Part shown: one piece after another, positions 44,200 through 57,572 of the stretch
Layout: each line of letters opens with the position of its first letter
How positions within the stretch are numbered: the stretch's first letter is position 1
NCBI GenBank assembly: GCA_022747635.1
Contig: JAKTNV010000089.1
Location: forward strand, 1-64,000
Reading direction: 5' to 3'
Length of the DNA stretch: 64,000 nucleotides
DNA from: Hetaerina americana
Taxonomy: Eukaryota; Arthropoda; Insecta; Odonata; Calopterygidae
Made by a program: the position numbers and the translations under genes
Notes under the pieces: model-generated
What the model was told of the DNA's origin: nothing
The model's database searches: none
What the model saw: only the letters and a program-made list of their open reading frames with translations

Positions 44200-45630
44200 A
44201 GATCCTCAAGCCGAGCTGAGAAGTAATAAACATTATCCTTACGTGTCTACCTCTTGGCCCACTGTGATGTTTGGATCAATTAGTCAAAATTAAAACGAAC
44301 AAGTTCTCCATAGCGTGCTGCTCATTTGCAAAATAAAATGCTCCACAAATCCAAACATTATCAGCACAATGCTTCGCTGTAGATAATCTGATCATTCCAA
44401 TACTATTAATATTAATACTGCACGAACTTATTGTGGACTAATATGCACATTATTTTTGCATAACTTAAGCATAATTTACAGCAACAGATACCTCAGTCGT
44501 CACAGAGTTGAACAAAGAACAGGATAAAAGTGTGAAACCAAGTTATAGCTGAATCACTCACGGATCCCGAACGACCTGGCATCAGGATTTTTTGGCACTA
44601 ACTTTCTTCCCATTGGACTCATGTGAGATTGAAATTAAACCCTGAATGTGTGCGCGCGACTCGTAAGAGACACCGTGTTTCACGACCCGAATGAAGTTTG
44701 AATGTCTGTATCTTCAGTTAAATTCTCTCTCCCTTCATTTACATTAGCAGGAATGAGCGAAATAATTTTCCCAGAGTTTTCTCTAAATTGGTTAATGCGA
44801 ATGTGATTCAATTAATTTTAGTTTTTTTACCAATTTTTAATGAAAAAGAAAGCTTTTTAAACTAACGATTGCATTTCATTAAGTAATTATAGCATAATAA
44901 ATACATTTCACCATAGTTTCTTTGACTGCATACGTAGTTCTAAAAATTAATGAGATAGTTCCATTCAGTATAAAGATTATTCATTCGTAGTCGTGGCAGT
45001 GGTTTCCATTCTTAGCAATCGCCTTTGACAACAGTTCCGATTGGAGGTATTTACGCGTGCATCTGACACTGGAGTTTTCATTTTTAGCATTTAAATATAA
45101 CTCTTCATAGCTAAAATATGTTCATCCAATAATGCCGTGACAGTGCATCACAGTTCTCTTCATAAAATTGATTTGGGCTACCTGCGGGAATTCGTTGGGC
45201 TGAAGGGGAAAAATGATTCTTCTAATCATTTATAAAACAATTTTCATGGTTTTATAATGTCATTTAACAGTAAGTTCTATTTTTCACATTTTCAGTTGCA
45301 TCATCATCATTAATATTCTTCCGATTTAGGGCGAGGTTTGCCCTAACTACTTGCATTTCGTATTGAATTTCCGCCAATCGTATTCCTGCCTTTTTTCCTT
45401 CTTCTGTTATTCGTTTATTCCACCATATTTCAAACCGTCCCAAAACGCCCATTTTCTACCCTCCTATTCTTGATTTTTCTTATTTCTTCCTCATTTATTT
45501 ACATTTAGGAGCTAATTTCATGAGGCAACTTCCTCTTTTCTCATATCATATACGTTTAATACCCATATGTCCGTCTTTCCTCTCTAACCAACTTCAGAAG
45601 AGTATAACGCAGAATCATATTCAGAAGAGT
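44200..45630. other. No identifiable gene
   Basis: AT-rich intergenic or intronic DNA. A 62-codon minus-strand frame at 45,264-45,452 lacks recognisable motifs. Confidence 0.55.
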
Positions 45631-45635
45631 ATAAC

Positions 45636-45710
45636 ACAGTAATCAACCCAAAGGTTGCTTTGAAATTAAGGGTAGAGCTTAACTGATACTAAGCCCAAAG
45701 TCATGCGAAG
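45636..45710 (-). mobile_element. SINE 3'-part fragment
   Basis: The minus strand (GGGCTTAGTA, then CTCTACC, then CCTTTGGGTTGAT and ACTGTGTTAT) matches the 3' part of the SINE at 56,620-56,690 with several mismatches. The tRNA-like head is absent. Confidence 0.55.
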
Positions 45711-45859
45711 TTCATGTATCAGGGTTTTAGGGGGGCTAGGTCCTTCCCCGGTGTCCCTTGTGGTTTCAATGTATCTGATACCAAATAAATAACTCAGCTT
45801 TCCGGTCAGTAGCCCTGCTCTCGACGGACTGGATCCCTACGGATCCGTTCAATAGGATT

Positions 45860-46660
45860 ATTATTATAGGTAAGGTAGGTTTTTGGTAGACACAAGCTAC
45901 CAAATGGTACAGCGAAAATGTCATTGTCCCTGCTAGCAAACACAACCCGATATCCAACCTTACAATAGACCCTCTTCAATTCTAATAATTCTTTCCTCCC
46001 TTCACTCCGTCCAATATTCCTACCCTACATTCTACCCCCTCTTCGCTTGCTTAACATTCTCACCTCTATCACAGTATTCAACATCCCATAGTATATCTAC
46101 AAGTACATCTACATAATACCCAGCAAGCCGTCGCAAAGGCGTGTGGCGGGGGGTGTTAGGCCACCACCCATAAAAAGGAACAAAACCACATGCAAAAATA
46201 ACTCATGCATGCAAAACTATACCCACAGTGGCGCACACACTCATGCAAAAATCCCTTCTTCCCACACGAATACAAACACATACACCACAATCCAACAAAT
46301 AATTGTACCCCAGGATGCAGCATGAAATCCATCCAAACATCGCACAAGCCAGAATAGGAGAAGTAAGAAGACGAAATTCCACTACCACATGAACATGCAA
46401 CATAAAACGCTCTCTCAATATATCAATATCCCTTTCATCCATTTTTTCTATCTCCTTAGGATTTTCCCAAGAATCCCCTTTCCTAATCCACCATACCAAG
46501 CACCTCCTCATTTACTTTCCTTTCTGTCCACTTTACCTTCTCCATCCTTGTCCACACCCACATTTCAAAAGCCTCCAATGTACGCCACTCATCCATACTT
46601 CAATGGCCATATTTTCGCGTTGTATATATCAAAGTTTTGACAAGCCTCAATTTTAAAATA
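45860..46660 (-). pseudogene. LINE 3'-end fragment with an internal interruption
   Basis: From 46,640 down, the minus strand reads the LEAFEMWVW...KVNEEVLGMV block of the LINE family. After an unrelated insert at about 46,086-46,410 it resumes at 45,965-46,085 with the C-terminal GRMLG-like part. A GGTAGGTTTTTGG/TACCAAAT motif near 45,870-45,910 also follows the LINE copy near 59,825 and may mark the 3' UTR. The insert holds a GCAAGCCGTCGCAAAGGCG stretch that looks like a further repeat. Confidence 0.6.
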
Positions 46661-46815
46661 AATTGATTACCGCTGAGAGTTCTCAATCCCTAGGAGTTCT
46701 AAATTAGACATAACGTTATACATCGGTCATATTGGTTACTCATATACATTTTTTAGTTAATTCTGTTGATTTTCTTCATTCGATTCATATTAACTAATTT
46801 TATTTTAACCTTCAG

Positions 46816-46867
46816 GTCGATGAATTCACGATTCCAGGCCATGCGCCACTTCAAAGAGAATACTTAG
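46816..46867 (+). CDS. Candidate host exon (52 nt)
   Basis: A pyrimidine-rich tract and AACCTTCAG precede the segment, and GTAAAATG follows it. Only one of three frames is open, starting with GTC and giving 17 codons (VDEFTIPGHAPLQREYL) plus one base. The codons look protein-like, unlike neighbouring DNA, but the peptide is not recognised. Its end phase does not join directly to the candidate exon at 61,494, so at least one exon would lie between them if they belong together. Confidence 0.4.
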
Positions 46868-49240
46868 GTAAAATGAAACATTTCTTAAAATAAAGAGGTG
46901 ATGTTTTTGTCGTATATTCCTATGTTATCAATAATATCAAAGAAAGTCAATAGTTATATAAATTTTATCAAATGGAAAAACGCAATATATGTTGAACCTT
47001 TGTGGGATGGCAAGGTGAAAACTCGTATACGTAGAACCAGAAGCGGATGCATATAAATATTCGGAATTCTGATCCATGCATTTAAAAGGGATTTAATTCC
47101 TTTTCCAAGGCAAAATATGTGGCGTAATTCAGTCTAATTGGTTATTTGAAGTAATCACAATCATTTGTGCCGATTTTCAAGATATATTAATTGGCCACAT
47201 CATTGGGAGCATCTCTCAGTAAATTGGGCCTATTAGTCTTTCATAGTGTTTTTGCATTCCCATAAAGAATTTCGTACCGTGAATTCTGTTTCACATTCAG
47301 TTTGTGGTTTTAGATAATCACGTTCTACTTACGAAGTATTATTGCAAGCTTATATCCAGCGTTACCTTTAAAAGGCATATTCATCCTCCGTGCGGAATTA
47401 ATGCAAGTGTCTCTCGTGTATCCCCTTCGTCCCCTTTTTGCTTTCTCGTATTCACCTCGTCTTTACACCGTTGCAGGACTTTCCAATAAATCGTCATCCT
47501 GACTCATTATCTGGGACACATTTGAAATAGAGCGTCTTACAACAGGTGACCAACTGTGAACGCTTCCATTTTTGAAATGTCTCGGATATACCCGGTGAAA
47601 TAAGTCTCTTCTTGGAAATTTTTGAAAAAGGAGTGACGAGTCTGCGACCCGCTCTAAGGCGAACTCGAAGAACAGGAATAAAACCAGTCATGAGGTACGT
47701 GCTTGAAATATTACGCAAACATCCAGACGGATTGATGAAGGCACTGTTGTGATTGGAATAAGTATACTTTTTGCGCATTAGGTTTCGACGATTTTTCGCT
47801 TGCGGTTTCGCAATGTGCCGAGAATGGAGCATTGAAAAAAATTATTGGGAGCTATTCCGGAATGAGTTAAACGTGGCGTAAAAATGTGTCTTCCTTGTGA
47901 TGGTTGGAGTTAAATCATAATTCATGAGCGTAAAAAAATGAAAATATATTAAAGCAGATACTCAGGTCTTCCCCATAGCTAGCCCAGCTGCTCGTCTTTC
48001 TTTAAAAATAATATCTAGGTATTTAGGTTGACCCTTAAGAGAGTTATTATTTAATTATTTGTTTATTAATAACACAGAAGGGTCAGAATTAGTCATCGAT
48101 CAACTGCGCTCCTTAAGGATTTAATTGAGTATGCATACTATTGTCATGAATGCCGGTCGAGTAAGAAAAAGATATAAGATCAACTCAATAGTTCCAGGGA
48201 ATATTTCATTTATTTTAAATTGCTTTTATTTTTTATAATTCAAAATAACATTTCGTGTTATATTATTTTTGGAAGTCCAAGTTTTCCATTGCTGTAGGTA
48301 TTTAAAAGGCAAATATTTTATTTAATATCAATACAGTCGTATTTTTTTCAGCAAATGTTTTCGAATTATATCGTTTAGAAATTTTGATTCTGCAAAATTT
48401 TATTTCATTTATTTATTTGACTACATGAGGCTTTGGTTGCAAACTTGCAGAGTACTTTGTTTTTATCATATTAATGAAAACCCTTGTTGCTCTTTCATGT
48501 TGAGTGTAAAGACTCAAATTCATCCGAATGAATTGTAAAATTCTCATAATAAATAGGTTTGCACTTTATGAGGTTTAGTGTGTGCTTAGGATATCTTCAT
48601 TTAGATAAATATATTTTTGGCATAAAGAAGAACATATATTCAATAATTTTGATACCTTATTACTGTGACCTCTTGTAAACAGTCTGATTTTTGAAATGTA
48701 ATCTAAATCCTTTATGTTAGAGCTAGAATGGCTCGTTATGATATTTTTGTTGTATTTAGATTTTAAAAACTTCTAAATGTTAGTAGGAACGGAATGTTTG
48801 TAGAAAAGATAATTACTTTCTTTTCTCATTGTGGAATAAATGTTTTACCTCGTAGTAAAATCTCCAGCCGGGATTAGGTTCGAGCTGACTAGAAAAGTTA
48901 TGCTTTGAAAAGTTAATTTTTATCCAACTTGAAAATCCGATGATACAATAGCCTTGAAAAAAGTCATATTACGTTTTATAAACCAAATAAATGAATGAAT
49001 AAAAAAATATGTATTCACACGAATTTAATTATTCATTCAAATAAATAATTAAAAAATAAATACATTGATAAAAATATAATTAATTATTAAATATTTCATA
49101 TTTAATTGATGTTGAATAATTGATTAATTATTTCAATAAATTTGATTTATTTAATTTGATCCATTCATTATTATATTTCTTTATTTGACGTATTATACTG
49201 CTTGCGTTTTTTTCGTAGTCACATATAGAGGAATGGTCTT
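46868..49240. other. No identifiable gene; AT-rich, with a low-complexity tract
   Basis: Stops are dense in every frame. A 112-codon minus-strand frame at 47,494-47,832 has no recognisable motif. An A/T-only stretch built from AATTA and AAATA words lies at about 48,980-49,145. Confidence 0.55.
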
Positions 49241-49269
49241 CAACAAAGCTTTTGCTTTTATCAGTCTGC

Positions 49270-50030
49270 TCAAGTACAAGTAAAGGCAACAAACTGAGGA
49301 TCAGGTTGTAGTGATAGGAAACGGTGTAAGCCAAGGTTATCTTTTATCTCCTGTTATTTTTTCAACTTGCGGTGGGGTAACGTTACAAGAGTCGTGGGAA
49401 TGGCAATAGGTGTTGGAATGAAAGACAACTAGGAGATGGTGAAATCACTTAGCTTTGAGAATAATGATGTGTTAGCTAGCCAACCTTTATTAGGGTAAAA
49501 CAGAACAGGTTGGAGAAGTATGGAACATGGATGAATCATAAGTAAAGGATGCTGTGAGATATGTAAGGTGGAGGAAGGCTAAGTTAAATATTAAATGAGG
49601 AAGGCATAAATTATGTTGGGCGAAACAGAGTTTTCGGGAAGAATTTGTTCGAAAATGGGTGCACTGGTTCAAACAGGAGGAGTATCGGCTGAAAAAAAGA
49701 GAAGCATGTCCAAAGGAAAAGGAAACTTTAACCGACACGCAAAAGTAAACATTGAAGGGATTAGTTGACATTTTCATTTGGAAAATAATTTTGTATGATT
49801 CGTGAGCGTGGTTCTTGGAGGAGGACGAACTTGGAGGTGTTTGAGATGTGGGTCTGGGTAAGCATCAAGAAAGTAAGCTGGATGAAGAGGAAAATGAGGT
49901 GTGGAATGGGAAGGGAGGTATTTGCTGGAGGAAATTCGAATTTAATGGTCGAAATTTTGAGAGCCATGTAGGAATTGTTGAAGGTTAGATATTGAAGCTG
50001 TTAAGAACGGATGTATATTTCACGGCGTGA
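49270..50030 (+). pseudogene. LINE fragment: RT palm to C-terminus
   Basis: The plus strand shows the GVSQGYLLSPVIF block (near 49,325), the counterpart of GVRQGCPLSP in the other copies, and later the LEVFEMWVW block (near 49,830). It is heavily frameshifted. Confidence 0.65.
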
Positions 50031-50039
50031 GAATAGGAT

Positions 50040-51750
50040 ACAAAATTAGGAGGGCTGAAAAGGGACAAACGGGAAAATCGGTGTATGTTGTGCGGAAGCG
50101 CTTTAGAATCCCAGGACGCTGATCGTTTCTTTTCAGAAACCTATCGGGAAATAATGCTTTTAATTAATCCACTGTGTTGAAATGACATTTCATATTCGTA
50201 AACAATTTATATGCCCCCGAACTGATTAGAGGTTACGACTGACAGGTAACGACTTCGTCAGTTAGGCTAAACGCTGATTCGAATACAGCATTGCTGTTTG
50301 AATTAAAACTCGTTAAAATACTAAGACCGAGAACCCAAGGGCCTAAAACTTGATGAAGAGTCCTTATAAGAGAACGACTATCTCATAAATTTGAAATTTA
50401 ACCAGCGATGTAAGACAGAATGAAACGTTAGGTAAAAAAATGGACTTAAATGATTACTTTTTAAAGAGCACGGATGAAAGAAGAGGAATAAATTTTGCGT
50501 CACGGTTATGTATTACGTATGTACATTCCGGCGAGGATATAAGGAGGGAATAAATCTCTGTCATCGTTGAATTTAAAAAATCTGGTGGAATGTAAAGCTG
50601 CAGTTTCAGATCGTTTTGAAATGAAATGGCGGAGATTAGCGGAGGAACTCACAACTTACGGTCCTAATGGGAAATATTCGGAAAGGTTTTAGGGAACTGT
50701 CCGCAGAGAATTCCGCGAAACAGGTAAGTTGAGAGATGGGAAAGGATGAATCCATAATGACTCGAATAAGTGGCGGAACGAGATAAGATTGGCTGGCTAT
50801 GCATTCGGGACGGGGGGAGGGAATACGCGGAGCGCACCTGCTAAATGAAATACGCAAGCGCAATGGATGGAACAGAAGGAGAAGCCAACCAACTCGTTAG
50901 AAATCAGCGAAGCATGCGGTGTTACTTTTTTCACCTAAGCGACGAAAAATGAATCCATGAAACTCCTGCACGCTTAATTGCCGAGATAGAAAACCTGTGG
51001 AAATGGACGGTTATCAGTCATGCACAGTGAAATGCGACCCTTCCCCTTTTGGTGCAATTAGCGTCAAGTAGTGCACGTTTAAATTTTAACTCCTTAGATT
51101 TGTATCTGACATGTATTATTACCTTGTTTATCATAATTAGCTAGACATTTGATGGATGTGTATCTCATTTCACACTGACAAAACGTCAAAGTGTAAATGT
51201 CAGAATTTTTGGCAAAAGTTCAAATAAGCCTACTGAAAATAACGTAAGTGTAGAAATAAGGAAAAATATCATCTTGGATGTGCTTTCCTAAGGGTGTGAA
51301 ATTGTAGTAGTAATTAAAGATGGACTCTGAAATCAATGGAAAACTGTAATACCAAATGAATGAGTTCTAATTAAGAAGCGGATTGGAGAGTGGTTGAAAC
51401 TTAATCCGACGGGAGTCTTACTCTGATGGGTAAGAAATGGAAATCGATCGATTCACGCCTGCTGAGACGCTGCAGATTGATGGAAAGTTTGAAAGGAAGA
51501 ACTAAGGAGGAAGTAATAGAATGACTTATGAAAGAGCTCATTTCCAAGAACTCGGATAAAATAGACTGATTAGGAAGAAAAGTTTTTTAGCAGAACGTTG
51601 TGATAGACCATTACCCTGATTTTGTCGCCATTTTGACCATTTAACAATGAATATATTAACTTCTTGTCGTATTTTTATCAAAAATATCTTAATACTGGAC
51701 ATTGACTTTTTCCAAATAATGACGTCTCTCTGATGGTTAAAAGGACGTTA
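50040..51750. other. No identifiable gene
   Basis: Unrecognised DNA with no long frame. A 75-codon minus-strand frame at 50,636-50,863 is not supported by any motif. Confidence 0.5.
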
Positions 51751-51752
51751 TA

Positions 51753-52362
51753 CTCTGTCCAATAAATACGCGAACTGAGGCCATAAAAACTTCATTTTGC
51801 AAAATTTAGTCTACATCGATTTTGTTCCCTTCGAAGTACCCCCCATACGTTGCTATTCACTTATTCTATCTTCTTTTCCACTCTTCAAAGCATCCTTGGA
51901 AGTACTCTGCAGTTCGGCTTTTTAGTTTTCTCGTCATTTCTTGCTTTAATGTGTGCATATCTTCTCAGTGACGTCCCCTCGTCACATTTTTACATTTTGG
52001 GAATAGAAAAAAGTCGCAGAGGGCGAGACCTGGTGAATAAGGAGGATGATCAAGGATGGTGATTGAATTTTTGGCCAGAAAATGGCGAGCAATCAATGCT
52101 GAATGTGCAGGTGCATTGTCATGGTGAAGGATCCATCCATCACGTTCGGTTAAAATACTTAAGTGTACACTGTTGAGTTTCCTAAATTCAGTCCATCAGC
52201 TATCATTCGGACAGTTTTTCGACGATCGGTAAGGACAAGGGACCGCACACGATCAATGTTGTTGTCAACACAGGTGGTTGAAGGTCGTCCCGGCCTTGCA
52301 TCATCCGTGGCGTCTTGTCGGCCATCTTTAAAACGCTTAATCCACTTGAAAATACGTAGCTA
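51753..52362 (-). mobile_element. Second mariner, internally deleted and truncated
   Basis: The minus strand reads, from 52,360 down, the WIKRFKDGR and GRPSTT blocks and the helix-turn-helix. It then jumps directly to HHDNAPAH (near 52,115) and continues through the third-aspartate block, altered to ALCDFFLFP (near 52,020), to a stop at 51,866-51,868. About 500 bp including the first catalytic aspartate is missing. An end resembling a mariner repeat (CTCTGTCCAATAAATAC) at 51,753 follows a TA. The family differs from the element at 41,205. Confidence 0.8.
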
Positions 52363-55300
52363 TATCTTCTGAGTGACTGTTACATAATGGTTTTCCATCT
52401 CTCTTTCTTCCTAAATGTTTTCTTCTTGACTGGTTCCAACTCATAACTCAGACTTATGGCCTGACTTAGGCTCGAGCATGGATAGCACGCTACCTAGTAC
52501 TCTTTTTCTCGCAACATCAGAGTCTATCATCTTCCATTACTTTTCCCCCTGCGGTGCTTTTCGCGGAGGCATGCAGCGGCGTGAAGAGTATCAAGTTTCT
52601 CTTCGGCAGCATGGGATGAATGGGAACGATTTCGGAGACGGATGCAATTGAGCATGAATTCCTCGCCTTCTTCCCTTATCCCGCTCGGATGATGATAGGG
52701 CACCTGCTAATCCGTCTGTTCGTCATGGCGGGAGTGGCAAATGCGGCATCCCCGCTTCCCCTTAGGACGCGGTCCAAGTCGTGTGAAGAATCAATTTCCT
52801 TATTTCCTGGAGACTCTAATTTTTTTTCGATTCCAGGATCGGAAACCTGCACGTAACTCTTCGTAATCCTCGAAATTGACTATTTAGTCTCGCAAACGAA
52901 TTTCGCAGATTCATCCCGTGTCATTTCCTGTCGAAAAATTTTCTCGCGCGCGGAATTTATGAGTATCGTGCATTGATAAAACAGCTGCGTTCACGATGAC
53001 GCTCAAGAAAGTCGTTGATATGAGTCCATGTTAATCATTAGAAATTGAGTTACTAAGCTCGTGGCTGAAGCGCATTGAACGACGTCCTAATTTTATTATT
53101 AGCAGTGGCCTACCGGTCTAGTTATGCTATTTATGGATGCAGAGACTAAGAACTGGTATATTTCTAATCCCTGCTTATCACGACGCTAAACAGTCTCCAT
53201 CACAATATATCATTTTTTAACTCCACATTATCTGTGTAAATTATGTCAGGAACACCTGCGGGGTTGCATTATGGAAACTAAGGGCCGTCGAACGAATAGT
53301 GGGGAAATAGTAGAATTTAAGAGTTAAGGATACATGTTATTTGGCTTTGATTTAGACCTCACTTGGAATTAGCGTTGAGTGTTTTGGACTCTTTACATAA
53401 TGACTTAATTTCAGAATTGATTTGGATAAGAGGAATAGCTGCCAGTTTCTTGGAGAATTGTCATGACTGAGCAGAAAGCATCACATTCTTTTGGGTTAGG
53501 CGGGTTTGGACGAACTAGATGAACAGCGTTAAAATTTTAGATACACACATATCATTCGAATTTGACGATGACTAAGAAGAATTATGAATAATATTTTAGC
53601 GATGAATTTACATAGGCAGGTGGGAGCATGGCGAGAAGTTAAGGGAAAACTACCGCAGAACTGATTGATATGAGGAATAAATTTTCCTTCGCACCTGCCG
53701 AGTCCACAGTAGAAGGAAACATAACATACACTAATTTAAGTTTCCCAAATGCCGTTAATGACCAATTACTCTAATAGCTGGTGACCCAACACCTCCTATC
53801 ACACGCCCTCATGGTGGCTTGCAGGGTAAGATGTACTTACCCGCCCTTCATATCATACAATGAAGCATGCTATTTTCCTCTCTTATCTCACTTACCCAGC
53901 ATTCACCCCTCCATGACTATATTCAATATTCAATTTCCACTCAGTTACGTGCTGCAACCATTTTTCCCGTCTTCTCTGAATTCATCCCAAGAGCTAATAA
54001 TGCAAGAAAATAATAATCAGTCTTGTCACTCCTGAGCCGACCACATCCTGCGGGGAATGAAATATGATTCCATATGCTCATGCCATTTTTGCAAGATAAA
54101 TATCTTCAGAATACAGAAATTGTACAACTCACTCGAGCCCTGTGAAATCCTGAAATATAAGAATTCAAGATTCATTCTTTTTCCCCATGCTGGCACCACA
54201 GCGTAATTGGTGGAACCGAGACTATCAGATACAATATACATACGCGTAAAATGAAAGCAGTCGAACTGAAAACATGAAAATCAGCGCAGGTCGCTGTAAA
54301 GAGACAGAGAGATCAAAAACATCGCATAATAAATATGTTGCATCGCACTGTGATGCAAATCCGTCTCCCATTCAAAACCACAGCAGCATTTACGATGAAC
54401 GCCACGCAATATCCTCCCGTAACTGTGTTTCGTGGTTTGTGGACCACCGCTTACGCTAAGCTAGAAACGTAAATCCAGTAGTACTTGGAAATAAGGTAAA
54501 AGAAATAACTGTGAAATGCGGCGGAGCAGGAAACCTACTGAGTCAAGCATTCGCTTACTAACCGAGTTCCGTTTTAAATCAGGTTTGTCTCTCTTGGTCT
54601 CTTCTTATAAGGTTGTTAAGGTGACACTCTGGTTGCACTGCTTAAAGAATATATTATTCGGGAAACCACAGACAGCACAGTGAAAGGACCTCGCCTCCTA
54701 CCTTCGGCTATATTGACGGAAACTAAAAATTCAGCGACGCTTGTGTGTGCATATTTGCTGTCATCCGTGTGGCATTTTATTAGATCATTTTTCATAATAA
54801 ATGGACTTAGTTTAGGGTTTTCAGCATCCCTGATGAGGGAATATTGATAATAACTGAATAACTGCCTTTGAAATTTTGATTTGGTTCTTCGGATGATCGT
54901 GGAAGAAGGGTAGGGGCGTGCTGGTGAACAAATTTCAGTTTTTCCAACGGGTGACCGGAAACAATAACAAAAGCTAATCAAGGAAAAATATCAGCTATAT
55001 ATTTTTAATTTCTTTATTTCTAAAAATAAAGAAAATTACTTGTTTGCAATGTATTTCCGATTGTTTACACATTTGGCGTATGGACGGTAATTTTGGATTA
55101 TAGAGTCGATCCGCTGAGAATCGTAATGTTAACGGAATATTCCATTGAAAATCTACTCCACATGACTTTTATTTTTAATCCTAGATATAAATGGAAATCA
55201 CATGGTAAAATATAGAGGATTTATTTATAACTATAGCAATATAAATATCCTTTGCAGTATATCAAATTAGGGAGAGGTGGTCGAAGTAGACAGTCCGTAA

Positions 55301-55850
55301 ACATGTAGTCAAAACCCTAAATCTTAAAAGGAAATGTGAGGTGTGACGTAAACACAATACACTTATGTATATCATTTGAATTAAACGCTGATATACCTTG
55401 TATATATTTATTAAAAAGTATTTTTGGTCATTCATTTAACAATAGCACTGTTTATATCAAAGTTCAAGCGCTTTGATGTCCAGCCGTCTCTGATTCTGTA
55501 AATAGTTGACATATTCCGCAGAAGAAAACGTGACTTATTATTTAAATCTAACCGAAATAGCAATTATAAAAGCGGTGAGCCTTCGCATTGTCTTGGTGTG
55601 GTTAACAATATGTTCTTTTTCAATTAACATATGGTAATAATAAGTGAACTGTGCCCAGAATATGATTATAACAAGTTGCGTCCTCTATTTCTGATTCATT
55701 AGTCGCATTCCTCACTTCATCTCTTTCGTCTGCTACCTGGGCCATGCATCTATCCTCTTTTCCTCAACGTTTCTTACATTTTAAGTTCACAAACAATCAA
55801 AATATACGAACTTCGCTCTTGAGTTTCCTTTTAGAAATTTGAATTCAATG
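52363..55850. other. No identifiable gene
   Basis: A moderately GC-rich stretch at 52,540-52,860 has a 78-codon plus-strand frame without a known motif. The rest is AT-rich with short random frames, for example 54,616-54,981 on minus. Confidence 0.5.
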
Positions 55851-55859
55851 GTCCTGCAG

Positions 55860-56410
55860 GTTGGGAAATATAGAAGTAAACTGGAGGGATATAGGTAGGT
55901 TATTTTAAATCTGTACACGTACTGTATGAGTCAAATGGCACATGCAAGGGAAACAGGGGAAATCGGGTTGAGTCGGGGAGTGAGACAAGGATGTCATTTA
56001 TCACCGTCAAGGGTAAATTTTGTATTTTGGGTTTGAAGGAATTGGAGTTGAGAATGAAATTGGGCTGGGAAAGTGATTAAATCGGTTATATTTGCGGATG
56101 AATGAAACATTTACTAGAAAACCAGAGATTGCAGTTATTGTTGAGTACTTAACAGCAGCAATTAGATAAGTATAGAATGAAGGTTAACTACAAGAAAGCC
56201 AAAGTAATAAAATACTCAAGCAATAGGAAAACTAAGTCAAACATTAAATTAGGGGGAATAAACTATAGCAGGTGGAATAATTAAGGTATTTGGGAGGAAA
56301 ATAGACATAGTCGTTGGGATCTTATGGGAAGAATAGTATTGGCGAAAGAAGAATTTGCCAGAAGAATATAATCACTCGTAATGGCAGATAGATTAAATAG
56401 AGAAAAATAT
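55860..56410 (+). pseudogene. LINE fragment: RT palm
   Basis: The plus strand reads GVRQGCHLSPS (near 55,980), then the catalytic region degraded to FADE (near 56,090), then a YKKAK.IKYS-like block. Stops interrupt it. A SINE follows at once. Confidence 0.7.
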
Positions 56411-56415
56411 ATGAG

Positions 56416-56705
56416 ATTTGTGGGTCGCGGTAGTCCAGGGGGTGGAGCGTTGGACTGCTGACCGTAGGGGCCTGGGTTCGATTCCCGGGCAAGGCACTCT
56501 GGGCACCTGCAGGCCCACCCAAGCTATGTGGTTTTTCGGGTATCAGGTCTTCCTGGGAAACCATAACCGGCACAAAGAAAGGAACTGGCCCTCCTACCCT
56601 GGTATTTGAATTTCACACGCCGTCGGGCTTAGTACTGGGTGAACTCTACCAACACCTACTAAACCAACCTTCGGGTTGATAACTGTATTTATGGTTTTAT
56701 GGTTT
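56416..56705 (+). mobile_element. tRNA-derived SINE
   Basis: The head has a pol III box A (TAGTCCAGGGGGTGGAGCG, 56,431-56,449) and box B (GGGTTCGATTCCC, 56,474-56,486). It is followed by a roughly 200-bp body that is not tRNA-like and a tail of TTTATGGTTTTATGG repeats. It sits at the end of a LINE fragment. Confidence 0.85.
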
Positions 56706-57059
56706 ATATGAGATTTATATGAGATTTAGCTGTAGTCTACCGGGTTATGGTAGGTTTCTGATGGACTCGTGGGACTACGCACTGTTTTATTCCATAGGTC
56801 TAAGTGAAATGGTGCACATTTTTCGTAAATCCCTCTCTTAACATCACAATAACTCTTTGTTTGGCTCTTCATGTTTTTACCACCTCTAATTCCCTCAAAA
56901 ATGCCTACTTTTTATCTCCCTCAAACCCGCTCTCTAAGCATATTCCCGCGACTTGAATGACCGTCGTCAGCATCCCATTTCTCCTCAGTATCTCCTGCAT
57001 CGGATTGTCCTGCCTCCCAACCGCAATTTTTCTTCCCTCATCATGCCTGGAACTTCTTA
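56706..57059. other. No identifiable gene
   Basis: It includes a GGTAGGTTTCTGATGGAC motif near 56,750 that resembles the possible LINE 3' UTR motif at 45.9 and 59.8 kb. Nothing else was recognised. Confidence 0.45.
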
Positions 57060-57480
57060 ATTTACTTAAAAGGTTAGCAAGGAATTCAATATGGAGTGTA
57101 GCGCTGATTGGATACCAAACGTGGCTTTCGAGGACGGGACGAGCCTAGATTGGAGGCTTTCGAGATGTGGGTATGGAGGAGAATTAAGAGAGCAAATTGG
57201 ACGGAGGAAAAGAATAAGTACGAATTTTAGGGTATGGTGGCAGAAGATGTTGCTGAGAAAGAGGAAGTGGTTGGATGAAATATTGAATGGTGGCATAAAG
57301 CCATGATAGAAGGAAAAATGTTGAGCAAGCGGGGTAGAGGAAGGTTGGAGAAATTCACTCAATAAATTATTAGTAGATATTAGTTTTTAGGAAAGAAGGA
57401 AATGATATAGGGCAATTAAGTACTTTCACTTAATTCATTGTACATAGAAGATAATGATTGTTTGGAGGCCGTCCGAAACC
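57060..57480 (+). pseudogene. LINE 3'-end fragment
   Basis: The plus strand gives LEAFEMWVWRRIKRANW (near 57,150) and, after frame changes, the GKMLSKRGRGR block (near 57,320), matching the C-terminus of the other LINE copies. Confidence 0.7.
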
Positions 57481-57572
57481 TACCGTAAGAGGTTTTCACC
57501 TTTGATTGATTGATATTCCACGTGATAATGCTTTGCATGACACCCTTAATTCATATTGATGATGAGGAAAAT

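Noticed and set aside
47494..47832. 112-codon minus-strand frame
   Set aside because: Basic and without motifs, splice context or repeats; not supported as a gene.
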